From Acinetobacter kanungonis (lineage in GTDB: Bacteria > Pseudomonadota > Gammaproteobacteria > Pseudomonadales > Moraxellaceae), in the NCBI RefSeq assembly GCF_009939195.1, contig NZ_JAACKC010000012.1, positions 1 through 36,767 on the forward strand: a DNA stretch of 36,767 nucleotides. The letters run 5' to 3'. Below are positions 16,704 to 25,600 of the stretch, piece after piece. A program made the translations under genes and the position numbers. Position 1 is the stretch's first letter. Every line of letters starts with the position of its first letter. The notes under the pieces are model-generated. The model was not told the DNA's origin, searched no databases, and saw only the letters and a list, made by a program, of their open reading frames with translations.

Positions 16704-17672
16704 TCAAGAGGCCAGTTCCAAAATGCCACGTTCATTTTTTGGCGAATAACCAAAAAGATTTTTGTAAGCTTTATTAAAACTTGATGCATTCGCAAAGCCA
16801 CAAGCCAATGCTACATTCGACACGCTCATGCTAGACTGTTTTAATAAATTCTGCGCGTGGGTTAAGCGCATCTTTGAATAATATTCTTTGGGTGAACAAC
16901 TAAAATGCATTTGAAACAACCTTTCCAATGTTCGTGTTCTGCTATGAATCAACTGACAAATTTCTAAGATATTTAAAGGTTCATTAATGTTATTTTCCAT
17001 TAAACGGAGAGCTTCTTTGACTGCTGGCTGAATACTATTTCCCTGATTTGGGATAGGTTGATGTTGAATATCAGTATTTTCACGTACATGATGCACAATA
17101 AATTGTTCACAAATTCTTTTAGCCAATCTGGCACCGTAATGCTGCTCTACAAGCTGTGAACACATATCAATAGATGCAAGCCCACCCGAGCAGGTATACC
17201 TCATCCGATCCAGACTAAAAATATATGAATTAAAATGGACCTGAGGAAACTCCTCTTGTGCTGCCAAAGAATTCTCCCAATGTAAACTGGCCTGATAACC
17301 ATCAAGTAAACCAGCACTCGCCAATACATATGCCCCAGTGCAAATTCCACCTAGAGCAATATTGGCTTGATCCAAACGCTTTAAGAATGTTTTATGCGTC
17401 AGAGTGTTCAATTTAAAGAGCTGAAAACCACCACACACAAATACAATATCCATTGAAAGAAGATGTAGCATTTGACAGGTATGTTGTATCTGTAAACCAT
17501 TACTGGCACAAGTATGATGCCCCTCTAGACCCGTTACATTCCATTGATATAAATGTTTTTTTTCAACGTAATTTGCCATACGAAAAACTTCAATGGCATT
17601 TGAAAATGCAATCATTGAAAATCCATCGAGAAGTAAAAAACCTACCCGCTTTGCCTGAAAAGGAGTTTTCAC
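16704..17672 (-). CDS. GlxA-type AraC-family regulator with DJ-1/PfpI-like N-terminal domain
   Basis: A 322-aa regulator. Residues about 8-175 form an amidotransferase-like (DJ-1/PfpI) sensory domain (RVGFLLLDGFSMIAFSNAIE, GGICTGAYVLASAGLLDGY). Residues about 220-322 form an AraC/XylS DNA-binding domain with two helix-turn-helices (NILEICQLIHSRTRTLERLF, SNVALACGFANASSFNKAYK). Its relatives GbdR, SouR and CdhR govern betaine, sarcosine and carnitine catabolism, which fits the creatinase gene 103 bp downstream on the same strand. The start is GTG 17672 with only a weak ribosome-binding site; later Met codons would cut into the sensory domain. An imperfect inverted repeat (GCAAATTG at 17708, CAATTTG at 17746) lies in its promoter region. 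Confidence 0.88.
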   Translation of the reverse strand: MKTPFQAKRVGFLLLDGFSMIAFSNAIEVFRMANYVEKKHLYQWNVTGLEGHHTCASNGLQIQHTCQMLHLLSMDIVFVCGGFQLFKLNTLTHKTFLKRLDQANIALGGICTGAYVLASAGLLDGYQASLHWENSLAAQEEFPQVHFNSYIFSLDRMRYTCSGGLASIDMCSQLVEQHYGARLAKRICEQFIVHHVRENTDIQHQPIPNQGNSIQPAVKEALRLMENNINEPLNILEICQLIHSRTRTLERLFQMHFSCSPKEYYSKMRLTHAQNLLKQSSMSVSNVALACGFANASSFNKAYKNLFGYSPKNERGILELAS

Positions 17673-17786
17673 TATAGAAATCGCTTTAAACCAAATTCCC
17701 TTTTATAGCAAATTGTGTACCAAGTTTAATTTTCTGTTAAATACGCAATTTGAAGATGTCTTTTATTCTTCATATTTACTTATATT

Positions 17787-18551
17787 TCATGAAATTCGAT
17801 ATTGAAATGTATTTTTAACATTCAATACACTCGTCGGTTTGCCATCGACTAATCTCGGCTGATACTTAAAATTAAGTGCAGCCTGTATTGAAGGGCGTAC
17901 AAACATCGGGTGACAATCACCTTGTGCTTTTGGATTTTCAACTCTTCCTTTTTCATTCACGCTATATATAACTGTACAGTCCCCTTCAATCTTTCGATCT
18001 AAAGCTGATTCAGGATACGCAGGTGCAATTTTGGAAACCGGTTGATAGTTTTTTACATCAAAAGTCGCTGTTTCGCTGGATTGTGCTTTTGATGTTGTCG
18101 GCTTGTCATTCATAGACTGCGTTGCAAGGTTTGACTTCGGTTCAATCTCTGCTACTTTCTTAGTTTCTGTTGTTGTACTTGGTTTTTCAGTTGACACCTG
18201 CTGTGGTTGTTTATTAGAAACAGTTGCAACTTTCTCACTTTGGGATTCCACAAACTTCTTGTCAGTTTTCTGCTGTATTTCTTTAGGCTGCTCAACCTGC
18301 TTTTTTTGAGTAAGCTGATCAGCAACTTTTTTCTCAACCACTGCTTCAGGCTGTTTTACTTTTGGCTGCTCTTGGACTGGTGGTGACAGTTGAATAAATT
18401 GTAATTGGATCGTTTTCGGCTGAGGTTCTTTGAGTGTTTCATGCATTTCAACCGTACCAAGCCAGGCAATCACCGCAATATGTAATCCTGCTGTGACCGT
18501 TAAAGCTAGCCCCTGATCACGAAACCTGATTTTTGATGCTATTGCCATCAT
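17787..18551 (-). CDS. tonB: TonB energy-transducing protein
   Basis: A 254-aa periplasm-spanning protein that carries energy from the inner-membrane proton channel to an outer-membrane receptor. An N-terminal membrane anchor spans about residues 14-34 (LALTVTAGLHIAVIAWLG). A long Pro/Lys/Gln/Glu-rich linker follows to about residue 160. The C-terminal TonB domain (PVSKIAPAYPESALDRKIEG to the end) contains the YP motif and a conserved hydrophobic finish (KNTFQYRIS). It overlaps the exbD-like gene by 4 bp (ATGA) and is the last gene of the receptor-phytase operon. Two Met codons are adjacent at the start. It probably serves the receptor encoded in the same operon. Confidence 0.92.
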   Translation of the reverse strand: MMAIASKIRFRDQGLALTVTAGLHIAVIAWLGTVEMHETLKEPQPKTIQLQFIQLSPPVQEQPKVKQPEAVVEKKVADQLTQKKQVEQPKEIQQKTDKKFVESQSEKVATVSNKQPQQVSTEKPSTTTETKKVAEIEPKSNLATQSMNDKPTTSKAQSSETATFDVKNYQPVSKIAPAYPESALDRKIEGDCTVIYSVNEKGRVENPKAQGDCHPMFVRPSIQAALNFKYQPRLVDGKPTSVLNVKNTFQYRIS

Positions 18552-18994
18552 GATTGTGGTTCCTCCGTGATTAAGCCCAAGTTGGTCACACCACTCTTCT
18601 GTAAGACTGCAATGGCCTGTGCAACTAATTGATAGTCAGCATTCTGATCTGCACGAACATAGAATTGTAGGCTTTGATCTTTTTGGATCATGGGTATTAA
18701 TTTTTGTTGCATACTGCTTAAATCAATCGCTTGGTCAGTCACTTTTTCTGTATTCACTTCTGAACCAATATTCCAGTAATACTGGCCATTCGCCTGAATG
18801 GATAGAGTCACGATACGCTGCTGTTGTGACGCTGGCATGACATCGGCATTGACTTTAGGTAAATCAATTTTAATCCCTTGTGTCAGCATCGGTGCGGTCA
18901 CCATAAAAATCACCAACAGCACCAGCATGACATCAATATAGGGGACTACATTCATCTCTGCATTGGGTTTCAACTTTTGAGGACGCTTGATCAT
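18548..18994 (-). CDS. exbD: ExbD/TolR-family proton-channel subunit
   Basis: A 148-aa inner-membrane protein with one N-terminal helix and a periplasmic domain. The segment NVVPYIDVMLVLLVIFMVTA carries the membrane Asp used for proton conduction. MLTQGIKIDLPK after the helix is closer to TolR than to classical ExbD. With the partner encoded 12 bp upstream and the TonB encoded downstream, it should form the motor for the phytate-locus receptor. AAGGAG lies 8 bases before the ATG. It is named exbD from its TonB context; tolR-like would be equally fair by sequence. Confidence 0.88.
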   Translation of the reverse strand: MIKRPQKLKPNAEMNVVPYIDVMLVLLVIFMVTAPMLTQGIKIDLPKVNADVMPASQQQRIVTLSIQANGQYYWNIGSEVNTEKVTDQAIDLSSMQQKLIPMIQKDQSLQFYVRADQNADYQLVAQAIAVLQKSGVTNLGLITEEPQS

Positions 18995-19006
18995 GACTAA
19001 TACTCC

Positions 19007-19705
19007 TTAACGCGAACTGCGCTCAGTATGTCCAAGCAAACGGTAAATTCTGGTTTGTAACTCATTGGCAAAGCCGTAATAGCGACTAGATAACTTGTCA
19101 GCTCGTGCCGAAAACCGGTTGTAAGCCACTACAGCCGGAATGGCTGCAAATAGGCCTATTGCGGTCGCAATCAAAGCTTCTGCAATGCCTGGTGCAACGG
19201 TATTTAAAGTCGCCTGCTCAACGCCAGATAGTCCAATAAAAGCATTCATAATGCCCCAAACCGTTCCAAACAAGCCGATGTAAGGACTAACAGAGCCTAC
19301 TGTTGCAAGGAAAGTAAGATTTTGTTGGAGCTTTTCTTCTTCTTCACTGATGCTACTGAGTAACCGACGTTCTACACCATCGATTACATCAGCCGTAGTA
19401 AGCTGTTCATCTTTTATCAGTTGATGATATTCATCTACCCCATGTTGAAAGATACTGACCACCCCTTTGTGCTGTTCGGACTGTTGGTATTCCTGCTGTA
19501 ATAGGTTTAAATCTTTTTGCTGTCTAAAGTTCTTTAAAAAACGGTGCCAAAGTTGTTCTTGTCCACGCAGTAACATGCCGTGGCGTACAATGAGATACCA
19601 GCTCACCATGGAAGCTAAGACTAGAATCATCATCACGATTTTGACTAATACACTGGCATGACTAATCAGCATCCACACTGACATTTGATCCATTGTTGCT
19701 TGCAT
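19007..19705 (-). CDS. exbB: ExbB/TolQ-family proton-channel subunit
   Basis: A 232-aa protein with three predicted membrane helices: SVLVKIVMMILVLASMVSWY near the N-terminus, then a pair around PYIGLFGTVWGIMNAFIGLS and LIATAIGLFAAIPAVVAYNR. The pentamer of this protein surrounds the ExbD/TolR helices and uses the proton gradient. The VAPGIAEALIATAIGLFAAI block reads like TolQ rather than ExbB. The start at 19705 is preferred because GGGGAG precedes it; an upstream TTG in the same frame includes that GGGGAG and is unlikely. The gene lies 97 bp after the phytase gene and is probably transcribed with it. Confidence 0.88.
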   Translation of the reverse strand: MQATMDQMSVWMLISHASVLVKIVMMILVLASMVSWYLIVRHGMLLRGQEQLWHRFLKNFRQQKDLNLLQQEYQQSEQHKGVVSIFQHGVDEYHQLIKDEQLTTADVIDGVERRLLSSISEEEEKLQQNLTFLATVGSVSPYIGLFGTVWGIMNAFIGLSGVEQATLNTVAPGIAEALIATAIGLFAAIPAVVAYNRFSARADKLSSRYYGFANELQTRIYRLLGHTERSSR

Positions 19706-19802
19706 AACGCTCCCCAATTTTTTAATTGCTGCTTGCTGCAGCGTAGGTATTTATAAAAGTGGGCTGTGCTTTGCTACACCAGCCCATATACTGAATTAGC
19801 AT

Positions 19803-21782
19803 TTAGTCCAAGTGCAGGGCTTGTGCTATTTTTTCCCAAGGAACGTACTTAAAGTTCTGGTTGCTTTCTGGCATACGTTTGCGTCCGTCTTGTACCACCA
19901 GCATGCCTTGTTTCCACTTACCGCCAAAATCTTGAGAACTCACATCCAAACCGTCGGTTTCTGAAACGGCATCAATCCCTTTTTCAGTGTTAATCCCTAC
20001 TCGGAATGCGCCCCGAACTGTATACGGTGCTTTGCTATCCACAACCACAAAACTGTCATTGCCTTGACTAGATACCACTAGGTAACTTTTGTCTTTTGCG
20101 TGATAAAGTCCCATGCCTTCAATGTCGTCATATAAGACATCTCCCACAGCAAGTACTTGCTGCATCGGTAGCTGAGCCTTTGGATTAAGATCTTTAACCC
20201 ATACTGCAACATCTTCTTCACCTAAGAAAATGCGTCCAGTGGCATCGTCGACTACACAACCTTCAGGTTGCGTTTTCACGGAAAAACGTTGGACTTCTTG
20301 AGCCTGCAATTTCTGCTGTGTTGCGGTAATGTGATACTGAATAAACGTGCCATTTTTATCGTTCGGAATGGCATAGATTTCACCTTGAGCATCGCGGTAC
20401 ATACAGATGCCATAGATGTCATCTAGCGTTGTTGGAAGCTCGCCAAGTACTGAAACCTTGCCTGTGTTAGGTTGGATCGCAAAGACATGCAGACTGTTAT
20501 GGTCTCGGTTCGATGCCACCGCCAGATCAACAGTCTGATTACCCCACTTAAAACCATGACGGACATCGACATTGTTCAACCGGCCTACAGGCAGGTACTG
20601 CACCGTTTTCCCCTGTAAGTCATTCACCTGCAAGCCCCCTTGTTTGTCTGTAGCTAAAATGCGGGACTGGCTCGGCTGTGCTGCGTTATGCCAAATGGCA
20701 GGATCATCAGCAGCATCCCCTGTGCTTGGGACACCCTCAGTTTGGACTTCTGCAGGGATCGTGACAATATTTGCTGTGCGCTGGGTTGCCTGCGTTGGCC
20801 ATTCAAGCTCTGTGGTCTTGGCAGTTTTATCATCTAAAATCAACAAAGCTTTATCGCTAGCATTGCCACGAATACTTAGACTCTCGGCTTCTTTTACTAT
20901 ATCCAGCACTAAGGGGGCTAATCCGTTCCAGTGCTTATCCTGCTTTTGATAACGATAAAGTAATGGTTTTTCCTCATCTAATACCGCTACCTGATCATCC
21001 ACAATCGCAATGGCAGAAGGTGTACCTTGAATCGAACCAAAAGGTTCTACGAGGTCAACAGCTTGGCGTACCATGTCCGCTTCAGAATGCGCAGGATATG
21101 CCCAAACCCCCACATTCGCTTCGTTAATGAATAATTCAGCCGTAGCATCATTCACTTTACAGACACTACTCGCGGGCGGAAAACTTAAACGTCGGACCAG
21201 TTTGGGTTGCTCAAGTGCTTTTTCATGATTGGCAACCAACCATTGCTCACCAATCCCCTCTTCGCCCACCAAGAATGCAAAACTTAAACCTTGTGGGTCG
21301 GTGTATAAGCAGATATCCTCGGACTTAAAGGTACGTTTTGGAATAAAAACCGATTTATCCCAGCTTTTGTTCTGCAAGTTCATACTCAAGAGCTGAATTT
21401 GCTGTTGTTGCAAATTCAAGGTAGCAATCAATAAACGCTCTGCACCAATGCGATAATCAAAACGTCCAAACTGACCCTGAATTTGATGCAAGACATTTTG
21501 TTCATCGTCTAAAATCTGCAACCCTTTATTTTTACTCGTTAACACTCCAGCAACTTCAGGCCAGGTACTCAAACTTAACCATTGCATATCTTCAGCTTTA
21601 GCATCATTGATGTCGACTTCACGTAACTGTAGCTTTGCTGCTTGCGGTTGATCTAGCTGAGATGTTGAGGATTGAAGCGCTGTGCTACTCGGAGCCGATG
21701 CTAAAATACCGTGTTGACTACATGCCGTCAGCAAGCATAAGCAGCTGGTTAAAACCGACAACTTAAAACATGAAACATTCAT
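19803..21782 (-). CDS. Beta-propeller 3-phytase lipoprotein, two-domain
   Basis: It releases phosphate from phytate (inositol hexakisphosphate), a Ca-dependent reaction in this family. The lipoprotein signal ends LCLLTAC with the lipidated Cys at 21, so it is membrane-anchored. The C-terminal half (about residues 345-659) is the catalytic propeller: DAADDPAIW (D359 starts the DDPAIW motif), GRLNNVDVRHGF, SNRDHNSLHVF, GCVVDDATGRIFLGEEDVAVW, DDIEGMGLYH and GIDAVSETDGLDV carry the acidic metal and phosphate sites. The N-terminal half (about 30-340) looks like a second, degenerate propeller, as in two-domain phytases that release more phosphates per substrate. ATG 21782 is chosen over a TTG four codons upstream. 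It sits directly downstream of a TonB-dependent receptor gene, a pairing known for this phytase class. Confidence 0.92.
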   Translation of the reverse strand: MNVSCFKLSVLTSCLCLLTACSQHGILASAPSSTALQSSTSQLDQPQAAKLQLREVDINDAKAEDMQWLSLSTWPEVAGVLTSKNKGLQILDDEQNVLHQIQGQFGRFDYRIGAERLLIATLNLQQQQIQLLSMNLQNKSWDKSVFIPKRTFKSEDICLYTDPQGLSFAFLVGEEGIGEQWLVANHEKALEQPKLVRRLSFPPASSVCKVNDATAELFINEANVGVWAYPAHSEADMVRQAVDLVEPFGSIQGTPSAIAIVDDQVAVLDEEKPLLYRYQKQDKHWNGLAPLVLDIVKEAESLSIRGNASDKALLILDDKTAKTTELEWPTQATQRTANIVTIPAEVQTEGVPSTGDAADDPAIWHNAAQPSQSRILATDKQGGLQVNDLQGKTVQYLPVGRLNNVDVRHGFKWGNQTVDLAVASNRDHNSLHVFAIQPNTGKVSVLGELPTTLDDIYGICMYRDAQGEIYAIPNDKNGTFIQYHITATQQKLQAQEVQRFSVKTQPEGCVVDDATGRIFLGEEDVAVWVKDLNPKAQLPMQQVLAVGDVLYDDIEGMGLYHAKDKSYLVVSSQGNDSFVVVDSKAPYTVRGAFRVGINTEKGIDAVSETDGLDVSSQDFGGKWKQGMLVVQDGRKRMPESNQNFKYVPWEKIAQALHLD

Positions 21783-21860
21783 AGAAATACTCAAAATTGG
21801 GTTAAACCGCCTCAGGTCTTCTCATGTAGAGAAAACCTCAGGACTAATATTTAATTCGGC

Positions 21861-24350
21861 TTAGAAATGGGTATAGGTCAGTGCAAGCTTGTAAGCTGGA
21901 CCATATTCTTCGTATTGCGCGTTATAGGCTTTAGAACCAGAATAGTTGTAATAGACTTCATCGGTTATATTCTGCACATCAAACTTCAACTGCAGGTTTT
22001 TTGATAAATTCAGGTGACTACTGAAATCGAGAAAGACTTGGTCATCGGTATAAATGTCTTTTTCAGGCGCATCGATGTCACCCAATTCATACAAATAGCT
22101 CGATTTATAGTTTACAGAAAGACGTACGCCAAAGCGTTCATTTTCCCAGCCCAGCATGAGATTACCCACTACATCGGACTGGTTCGGCAGATGAATACGA
22201 CGACTTAGCAGCTCGCCATCTTTCATCGAATCGATATCAGCCTCAGACTTACTGAAAGTCGTATTAAAGCCCAGTAACATCCCATTCCATGGCGCTGCTA
22301 AGTGGTCAAACTTCTGTGAATAAGCAAATTCCATCCCATACAGTTTGGCCTGATTACCATTTTTATAAGTAATTGCTTCATCAAAGTCAGCCCATTGCCC
22401 TGTCCCAGCAATATTGGTGTTGTAAATGAAGTTATCGATATCTTTATAGAATGCATAGAAGCCGACCATGCTGGCTTGCCCCAAATACTTTTCTACCCCT
22501 AAATCGAAGTTCGAAGACTCCAATGGCTTCAACATTGGATTACCAAACTCAGCCTCATCACCATCGATATATACACCTGGTGCACTTTGTGCAAAGTTCG
22601 GTCGTACTACACTATTGGTCCATGCAGCACGAAGATAGGCATTGTCTGCGAGTTGATAACGGAAATGTAAACTCGGCAACCAATGATCATAGTCATTTTC
22701 ATATTGGGTGGATGTGATCACATCATCATTAAACTCAAAACCACGCGCTTTAAATTGGGTGTTCTCATAACGTAATCCGGCAATCACGCGAAGTTGGTCG
22801 AAATCGACCGTATTCATCAAATAGGCGGCTTGAATGTCTTCATTCGACTTAAAATCGTTAATGATTGAACCATCTGCCACGACATAGTCATTGGCGTTGA
22901 GACCGCTAATTTTGGCTTTGATCGCATCTACATTTAGGCTGGGACCAAACTGGCCGAGTTCATAGTCACTATTGGAGTTAAAGTCCGAACTTGAGGTACT
23001 CAAGTCTTCGTACTCCCACTCATCGGTATTGTTGGTCTTTTCCCGTTGACTAATCTTGCCGCCAAACTTAAACGATGCGGCATAATTACCTAACATATAG
23101 TCTTTGAGAAAATCTAGCTTTGCGTTGTACTCTTTATCCGTGGTTTTGGATTGTTCCCAAGAAATCGAATCCAACTCATAGTTCGCAGCATCGTAAAAGT
23201 CCTGATCTGCCGTAATCACTGGTTTTTGTGTACTGCTAAAACCAACATTACTTAATTCTGCCTTGTATTTTGCCCCAGAAATTCCGCCTGGATTTTCCTC
23301 TGATGCTTCGCTATAGCCCAACTGTCCTTCAACGGTCCAGGTACCGAACCCTTGTTTACCGCCTAAAACAAAAGACTGAATTTCTTGAGTCTCCTCTCTG
23401 CTTTTCAATGAACGAGTCACTTCTGCATCACCTCTTTGTCCAGCCAGCAGTGGATCAGAAAACTCAGCTGCGACTTCCTGACGCGATTCGGTATCTTTAA
23501 AACGACTGTATAGGGTTCTTAAATAATATTCCCCCGTATCGTTAGGACGGTAATCAAAATTTAGCCCTGCACCGATGCGCTCTCGCTCGATATCATATTG
23601 ACGCATTGCCGTTTCTTCGAGCGCATGACCATCCCATGCGCCACCAGTTTCAACGTTATCAGAACCAAACTTTCGATTTTGATAACTCAGGGCCAATGCC
23701 ACCCCGAGGTTATCCTGACCTTCACCTACACTAAAACGGTTACTGATCGCACCTGATGCTTTAGGGCTATATTTTTCCCGTTTGTCATCATAACTGCCTT
23801 CAATTGTACCGGTATAAAACAAGCCATCATGATCAAAAGCCGATAAACTTTCGACCTGAACGGTCCCACCTAAAGAATTAGCATCCATATCTGGAGTCAG
23901 GGTTTTGACCACAGCCAACGATTGCACCAACTCCGATGGCAATACATCCAGTGCTACACCACGACGGTCACTTTCAGGTGCAGGCACGAGGGTTCCATTA
24001 ATGGTGACTGAATTGAGATCCGCCCCCAAGCCCCGCACTGAAACAAAACGTCCCTCGCCTTGATCACGTTCGGTAGACACCCCTGGAATACGTTGTAAAG
24101 CTTCTGCTGCATTATCATCGGGTAATTGTCCAATTCCATCAGCATGTACCACACTGCTGATCTGGTCCGCACGTTTTTGTTCTTTTAGTGCTTTATCCAT
24201 ACTTGCTGCTTGTCCAATGACCTGCACGTATTCCACATTATTTTCTTCCTGAGCATGAACATGTGTCAGGCTTAACATTGACAAGACCAGTGTGCTGAGC
24301 TGAAAGCCCGCACGTTTATTTCTCATTAAACGGCTATTCAGATTGCTCAT
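21861..24350 (-). CDS. TonB-dependent outer-membrane receptor
   Basis: An 829-aa outer-membrane transporter. The signal peptide ends SLTHVHA, followed by a TonB-box-like segment EYVQVIGQA (about residues 40-48). The plug domain includes ALQRIPGVSTERDQGEGRFV, SVRGLGADLNSVTINGTLV and DANSLGGTVQVE. The 22-strand barrel ends in a C-terminal Phe (LALTYTHF). It resembles the Caulobacter-type receptors for complex carbon or organic ligands more than siderophore receptors. Genes for phytase and a full TonB motor follow it, so inositol phosphates are the likely ligand (inference). The start at 24350 has GGGGAAG upstream; the longer in-frame TTG start at 24425 would overlap the Pho box and is rejected. 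Confidence 0.92.
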   Translation of the reverse strand: MSNLNSRLMRNKRAGFQLSTLVLSMLSLTHVHAQEENNVEYVQVIGQAASMDKALKEQKRADQISSVVHADGIGQLPDDNAAEALQRIPGVSTERDQGEGRFVSVRGLGADLNSVTINGTLVPAPESDRRGVALDVLPSELVQSLAVVKTLTPDMDANSLGGTVQVESLSAFDHDGLFYTGTIEGSYDDKREKYSPKASGAISNRFSVGEGQDNLGVALALSYQNRKFGSDNVETGGAWDGHALEETAMRQYDIERERIGAGLNFDYRPNDTGEYYLRTLYSRFKDTESRQEVAAEFSDPLLAGQRGDAEVTRSLKSREETQEIQSFVLGGKQGFGTWTVEGQLGYSEASEENPGGISGAKYKAELSNVGFSSTQKPVITADQDFYDAANYELDSISWEQSKTTDKEYNAKLDFLKDYMLGNYAASFKFGGKISQREKTNNTDEWEYEDLSTSSSDFNSNSDYELGQFGPSLNVDAIKAKISGLNANDYVVADGSIINDFKSNEDIQAAYLMNTVDFDQLRVIAGLRYENTQFKARGFEFNDDVITSTQYENDYDHWLPSLHFRYQLADNAYLRAAWTNSVVRPNFAQSAPGVYIDGDEAEFGNPMLKPLESSNFDLGVEKYLGQASMVGFYAFYKDIDNFIYNTNIAGTGQWADFDEAITYKNGNQAKLYGMEFAYSQKFDHLAAPWNGMLLGFNTTFSKSEADIDSMKDGELLSRRIHLPNQSDVVGNLMLGWENERFGVRLSVNYKSSYLYELGDIDAPEKDIYTDDQVFLDFSSHLNLSKNLQLKFDVQNITDEVYYNYSGSKAYNAQYEEYGPAYKLALTYTHF

Positions 24351-24407
24351 TGTATTCTTCCCCTCAAGCCAAAGTGGCATGGTTTGAGCGCACAATAAAA
24401 AGTGAAT

Positions 24408-24425
24408 ATGAACAGGATGTGACAA
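24408..24425 (-). promoter_or_regulatory. Pho box upstream of the receptor-phytase-TonB operon
   Basis: On the minus strand TTGTCAC-ATCC-TGTTCAT gives two 7-mers spaced by 4 bp, as bound by PhoB (consensus CTGTCAY-N4-CTGTCAY). The first repeat matches at 6 of 7 positions, the second less well. TATTGT begins 11 bp downstream, the expected place for the -10 box. It lies 57 bp before the receptor start codon. Confidence 0.65.
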
Positions 24426-24610
24426 CCAAGATTCCCTCCCTCTCCATTTGGACCTTTTTCTGGATTTTTTGCCACAAAATGAGCTGATTTGATCTGTCTA
24501 AATCTATTCTTTGACGAATTAAAAGGTACATATTTACTGTAAATACAGGGTTTTCCCTTACTTTCAGAATTAAAAGCTCAAAATAGCCTGATCTGTTTTG
24601 ACTCTAACAC

Positions 24611-24628
24611 TTGCCATTAAACTGTCAT
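24611..24628 (+). promoter_or_regulatory. Pho box upstream of the GGDEF-AraC pair
   Basis: TTGCCAT-TAAA-CTGTCAT consists of two 7-mers with a 4-bp spacer; the second is a perfect PhoB half-site. TAGCTT starts 11 bp downstream and is a weak -10. It lies 45 bp before the chosen start at 24674, so the regulators would respond to phosphate limitation together with the divergent operon. Confidence 0.7.
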
Positions 24629-24673
24629 CTAAACCTGTTTAGCTTGTGCCCAAATAGACCTTCTCTACTCGTT

Positions 24674-25600
24674 ATGCCGAAATATTTTGCTTATTACCGC
24701 AAGCCTTTCTTATTGTTAGCAACTTTCTGTGCGCTCTCATTATGGCTATTTATTCGCTTAGGGCAGATCAAATCACTTCATGAATGGAATTGGGTTGATA
24801 TTTTAGGCGAAGGTGGCGCGACTGTTTTTATCGGAATCTGGATCTTTTTTATTGTCAAAAGCCGTCCTTTGGGTCGAGTCACCCATTATATGTTTTATGG
24901 ACTGTGCTTTATTTTCTTCCATATGTGGATGGATACTTTGGATGAGTTTATCCGCTTACCCAAAGAAATCATTTGGGATGCTTGGCTAGAATCCATCCCC
25001 TTTCCGATTGGTCTATGTTTACTGACCACAGGGATCTATTTCTGGCATCAAGAAGAGCTTGCCATCTCCAAACAGATGCAAAAGCGTGAACGTGTCTATA
25101 GGGACCATCGTTTATTCGATGCGCTTACTCCCTTAGCTGATGCCAACTATTTTAAGTCTCAGCTTAAATCAATCATGGAACAAGATGACATCGTTAAAAG
25201 TGATGTAGCCGTGCTCTTGATCGATATGCAGAATTTCAACCAAATTAACCAACTATACGGCTTTGATGAGGGTACTTCTGTCCTACAGTATATTTCTCAA
25301 TTATTGAGCCTGAATTTGCGTCCACATGATTTACTTTGCCGCTTTGCTGGGGATCGCTTTATCGTGTTATTTCCCAATACCTCAGCACAGCAAGCGGAAA
25401 AAATTGCCCATCAATTGGAACGCATGATCATGACCAGTGCCTATTATCATCGCGATTTGTCTGTCCATATTCCCCTAAAAGCATTAACCACCTCCTGTTC
25501 AATTCAACACTATGATCAACCACAACAGTTACTGAATACCTTGAATCAACAACTCATGCAGTTGAAAAAGCATTATGCAGTACAACGGGTAAGCGTATGA
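24674..25600 (+). CDS. Membrane protein with degenerate GGDEF domain
   Basis: A 308-aa protein. The N-terminal half has about four membrane helices (PFLLLATFCALSLWLF, TVFIGIWIFFIVKS, MFYGLCFIFFHMW, PIGLCLLTTGIYFW). The C-terminal half is a GGDEF-type domain from about residue 150 (DALTPLADANYFKSQL, LLIDMQNFNQINQLYGFDEG). The signature GGDEF reads A225-G-D-R-F229; the Glu needed for catalysis is Arg, so it probably does not make cyclic di-GMP and may act as a sensor or nucleotide-binding regulator. ATG 24674 is used; an upstream TTG at 24611 falls inside the Pho box. The stop overlaps the start of the AraC gene (ATGA), so the two are translationally coupled and probably act in one pathway. Confidence 0.85.
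   Translation: MPKYFAYYRKPFLLLATFCALSLWLFIRLGQIKSLHEWNWVDILGEGGATVFIGIWIFFIVKSRPLGRVTHYMFYGLCFIFFHMWMDTLDEFIRLPKEIIWDAWLESIPFPIGLCLLTTGIYFWHQEELAISKQMQKRERVYRDHRLFDALTPLADANYFKSQLKSIMEQDDIVKSDVAVLLIDMQNFNQINQLYGFDEGTSVLQYISQLLSLNLRPHDLLCRFAGDRFIVLFPNTSAQQAEKIAHQLERMIMTSAYYHRDLSVHIPLKALTTSCSIQHYDQPQQLLNTLNQQLMQLKKHYAVQRVSV

Noticed and set aside
15362..16801. Proline dipeptidase (PepQ/PepP) for the M24-fold gene
   Set aside because: The sequence follows creatinase closely, including the GAHNP active-site region and the C-terminus, and lacks the look of metal-dependent prolidases.
18548..19705. A tolQR locus for envelope integrity
   Set aside because: There is no tolA, tolB or pal; the genes lie in one operon with a receptor and tonB, so a TonB motor is more likely despite the TolQ/R-like sequence.
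24351..24425. Longer N-terminus for the TonB-dependent receptor starting at a TTG
   Set aside because: It overlaps the minus-strand Pho box and would bury the signal peptide; ATG 24350 has GGGGAAG in front of it.
24611..24673. Longer N-terminus for the GGDEF protein starting at a TTG
   Set aside because: The TTG lies inside the Pho box TTGCCAT-TAAA-CTGTCAT, and the added residues look non-coding; ATG 24674 begins the first membrane helix region.
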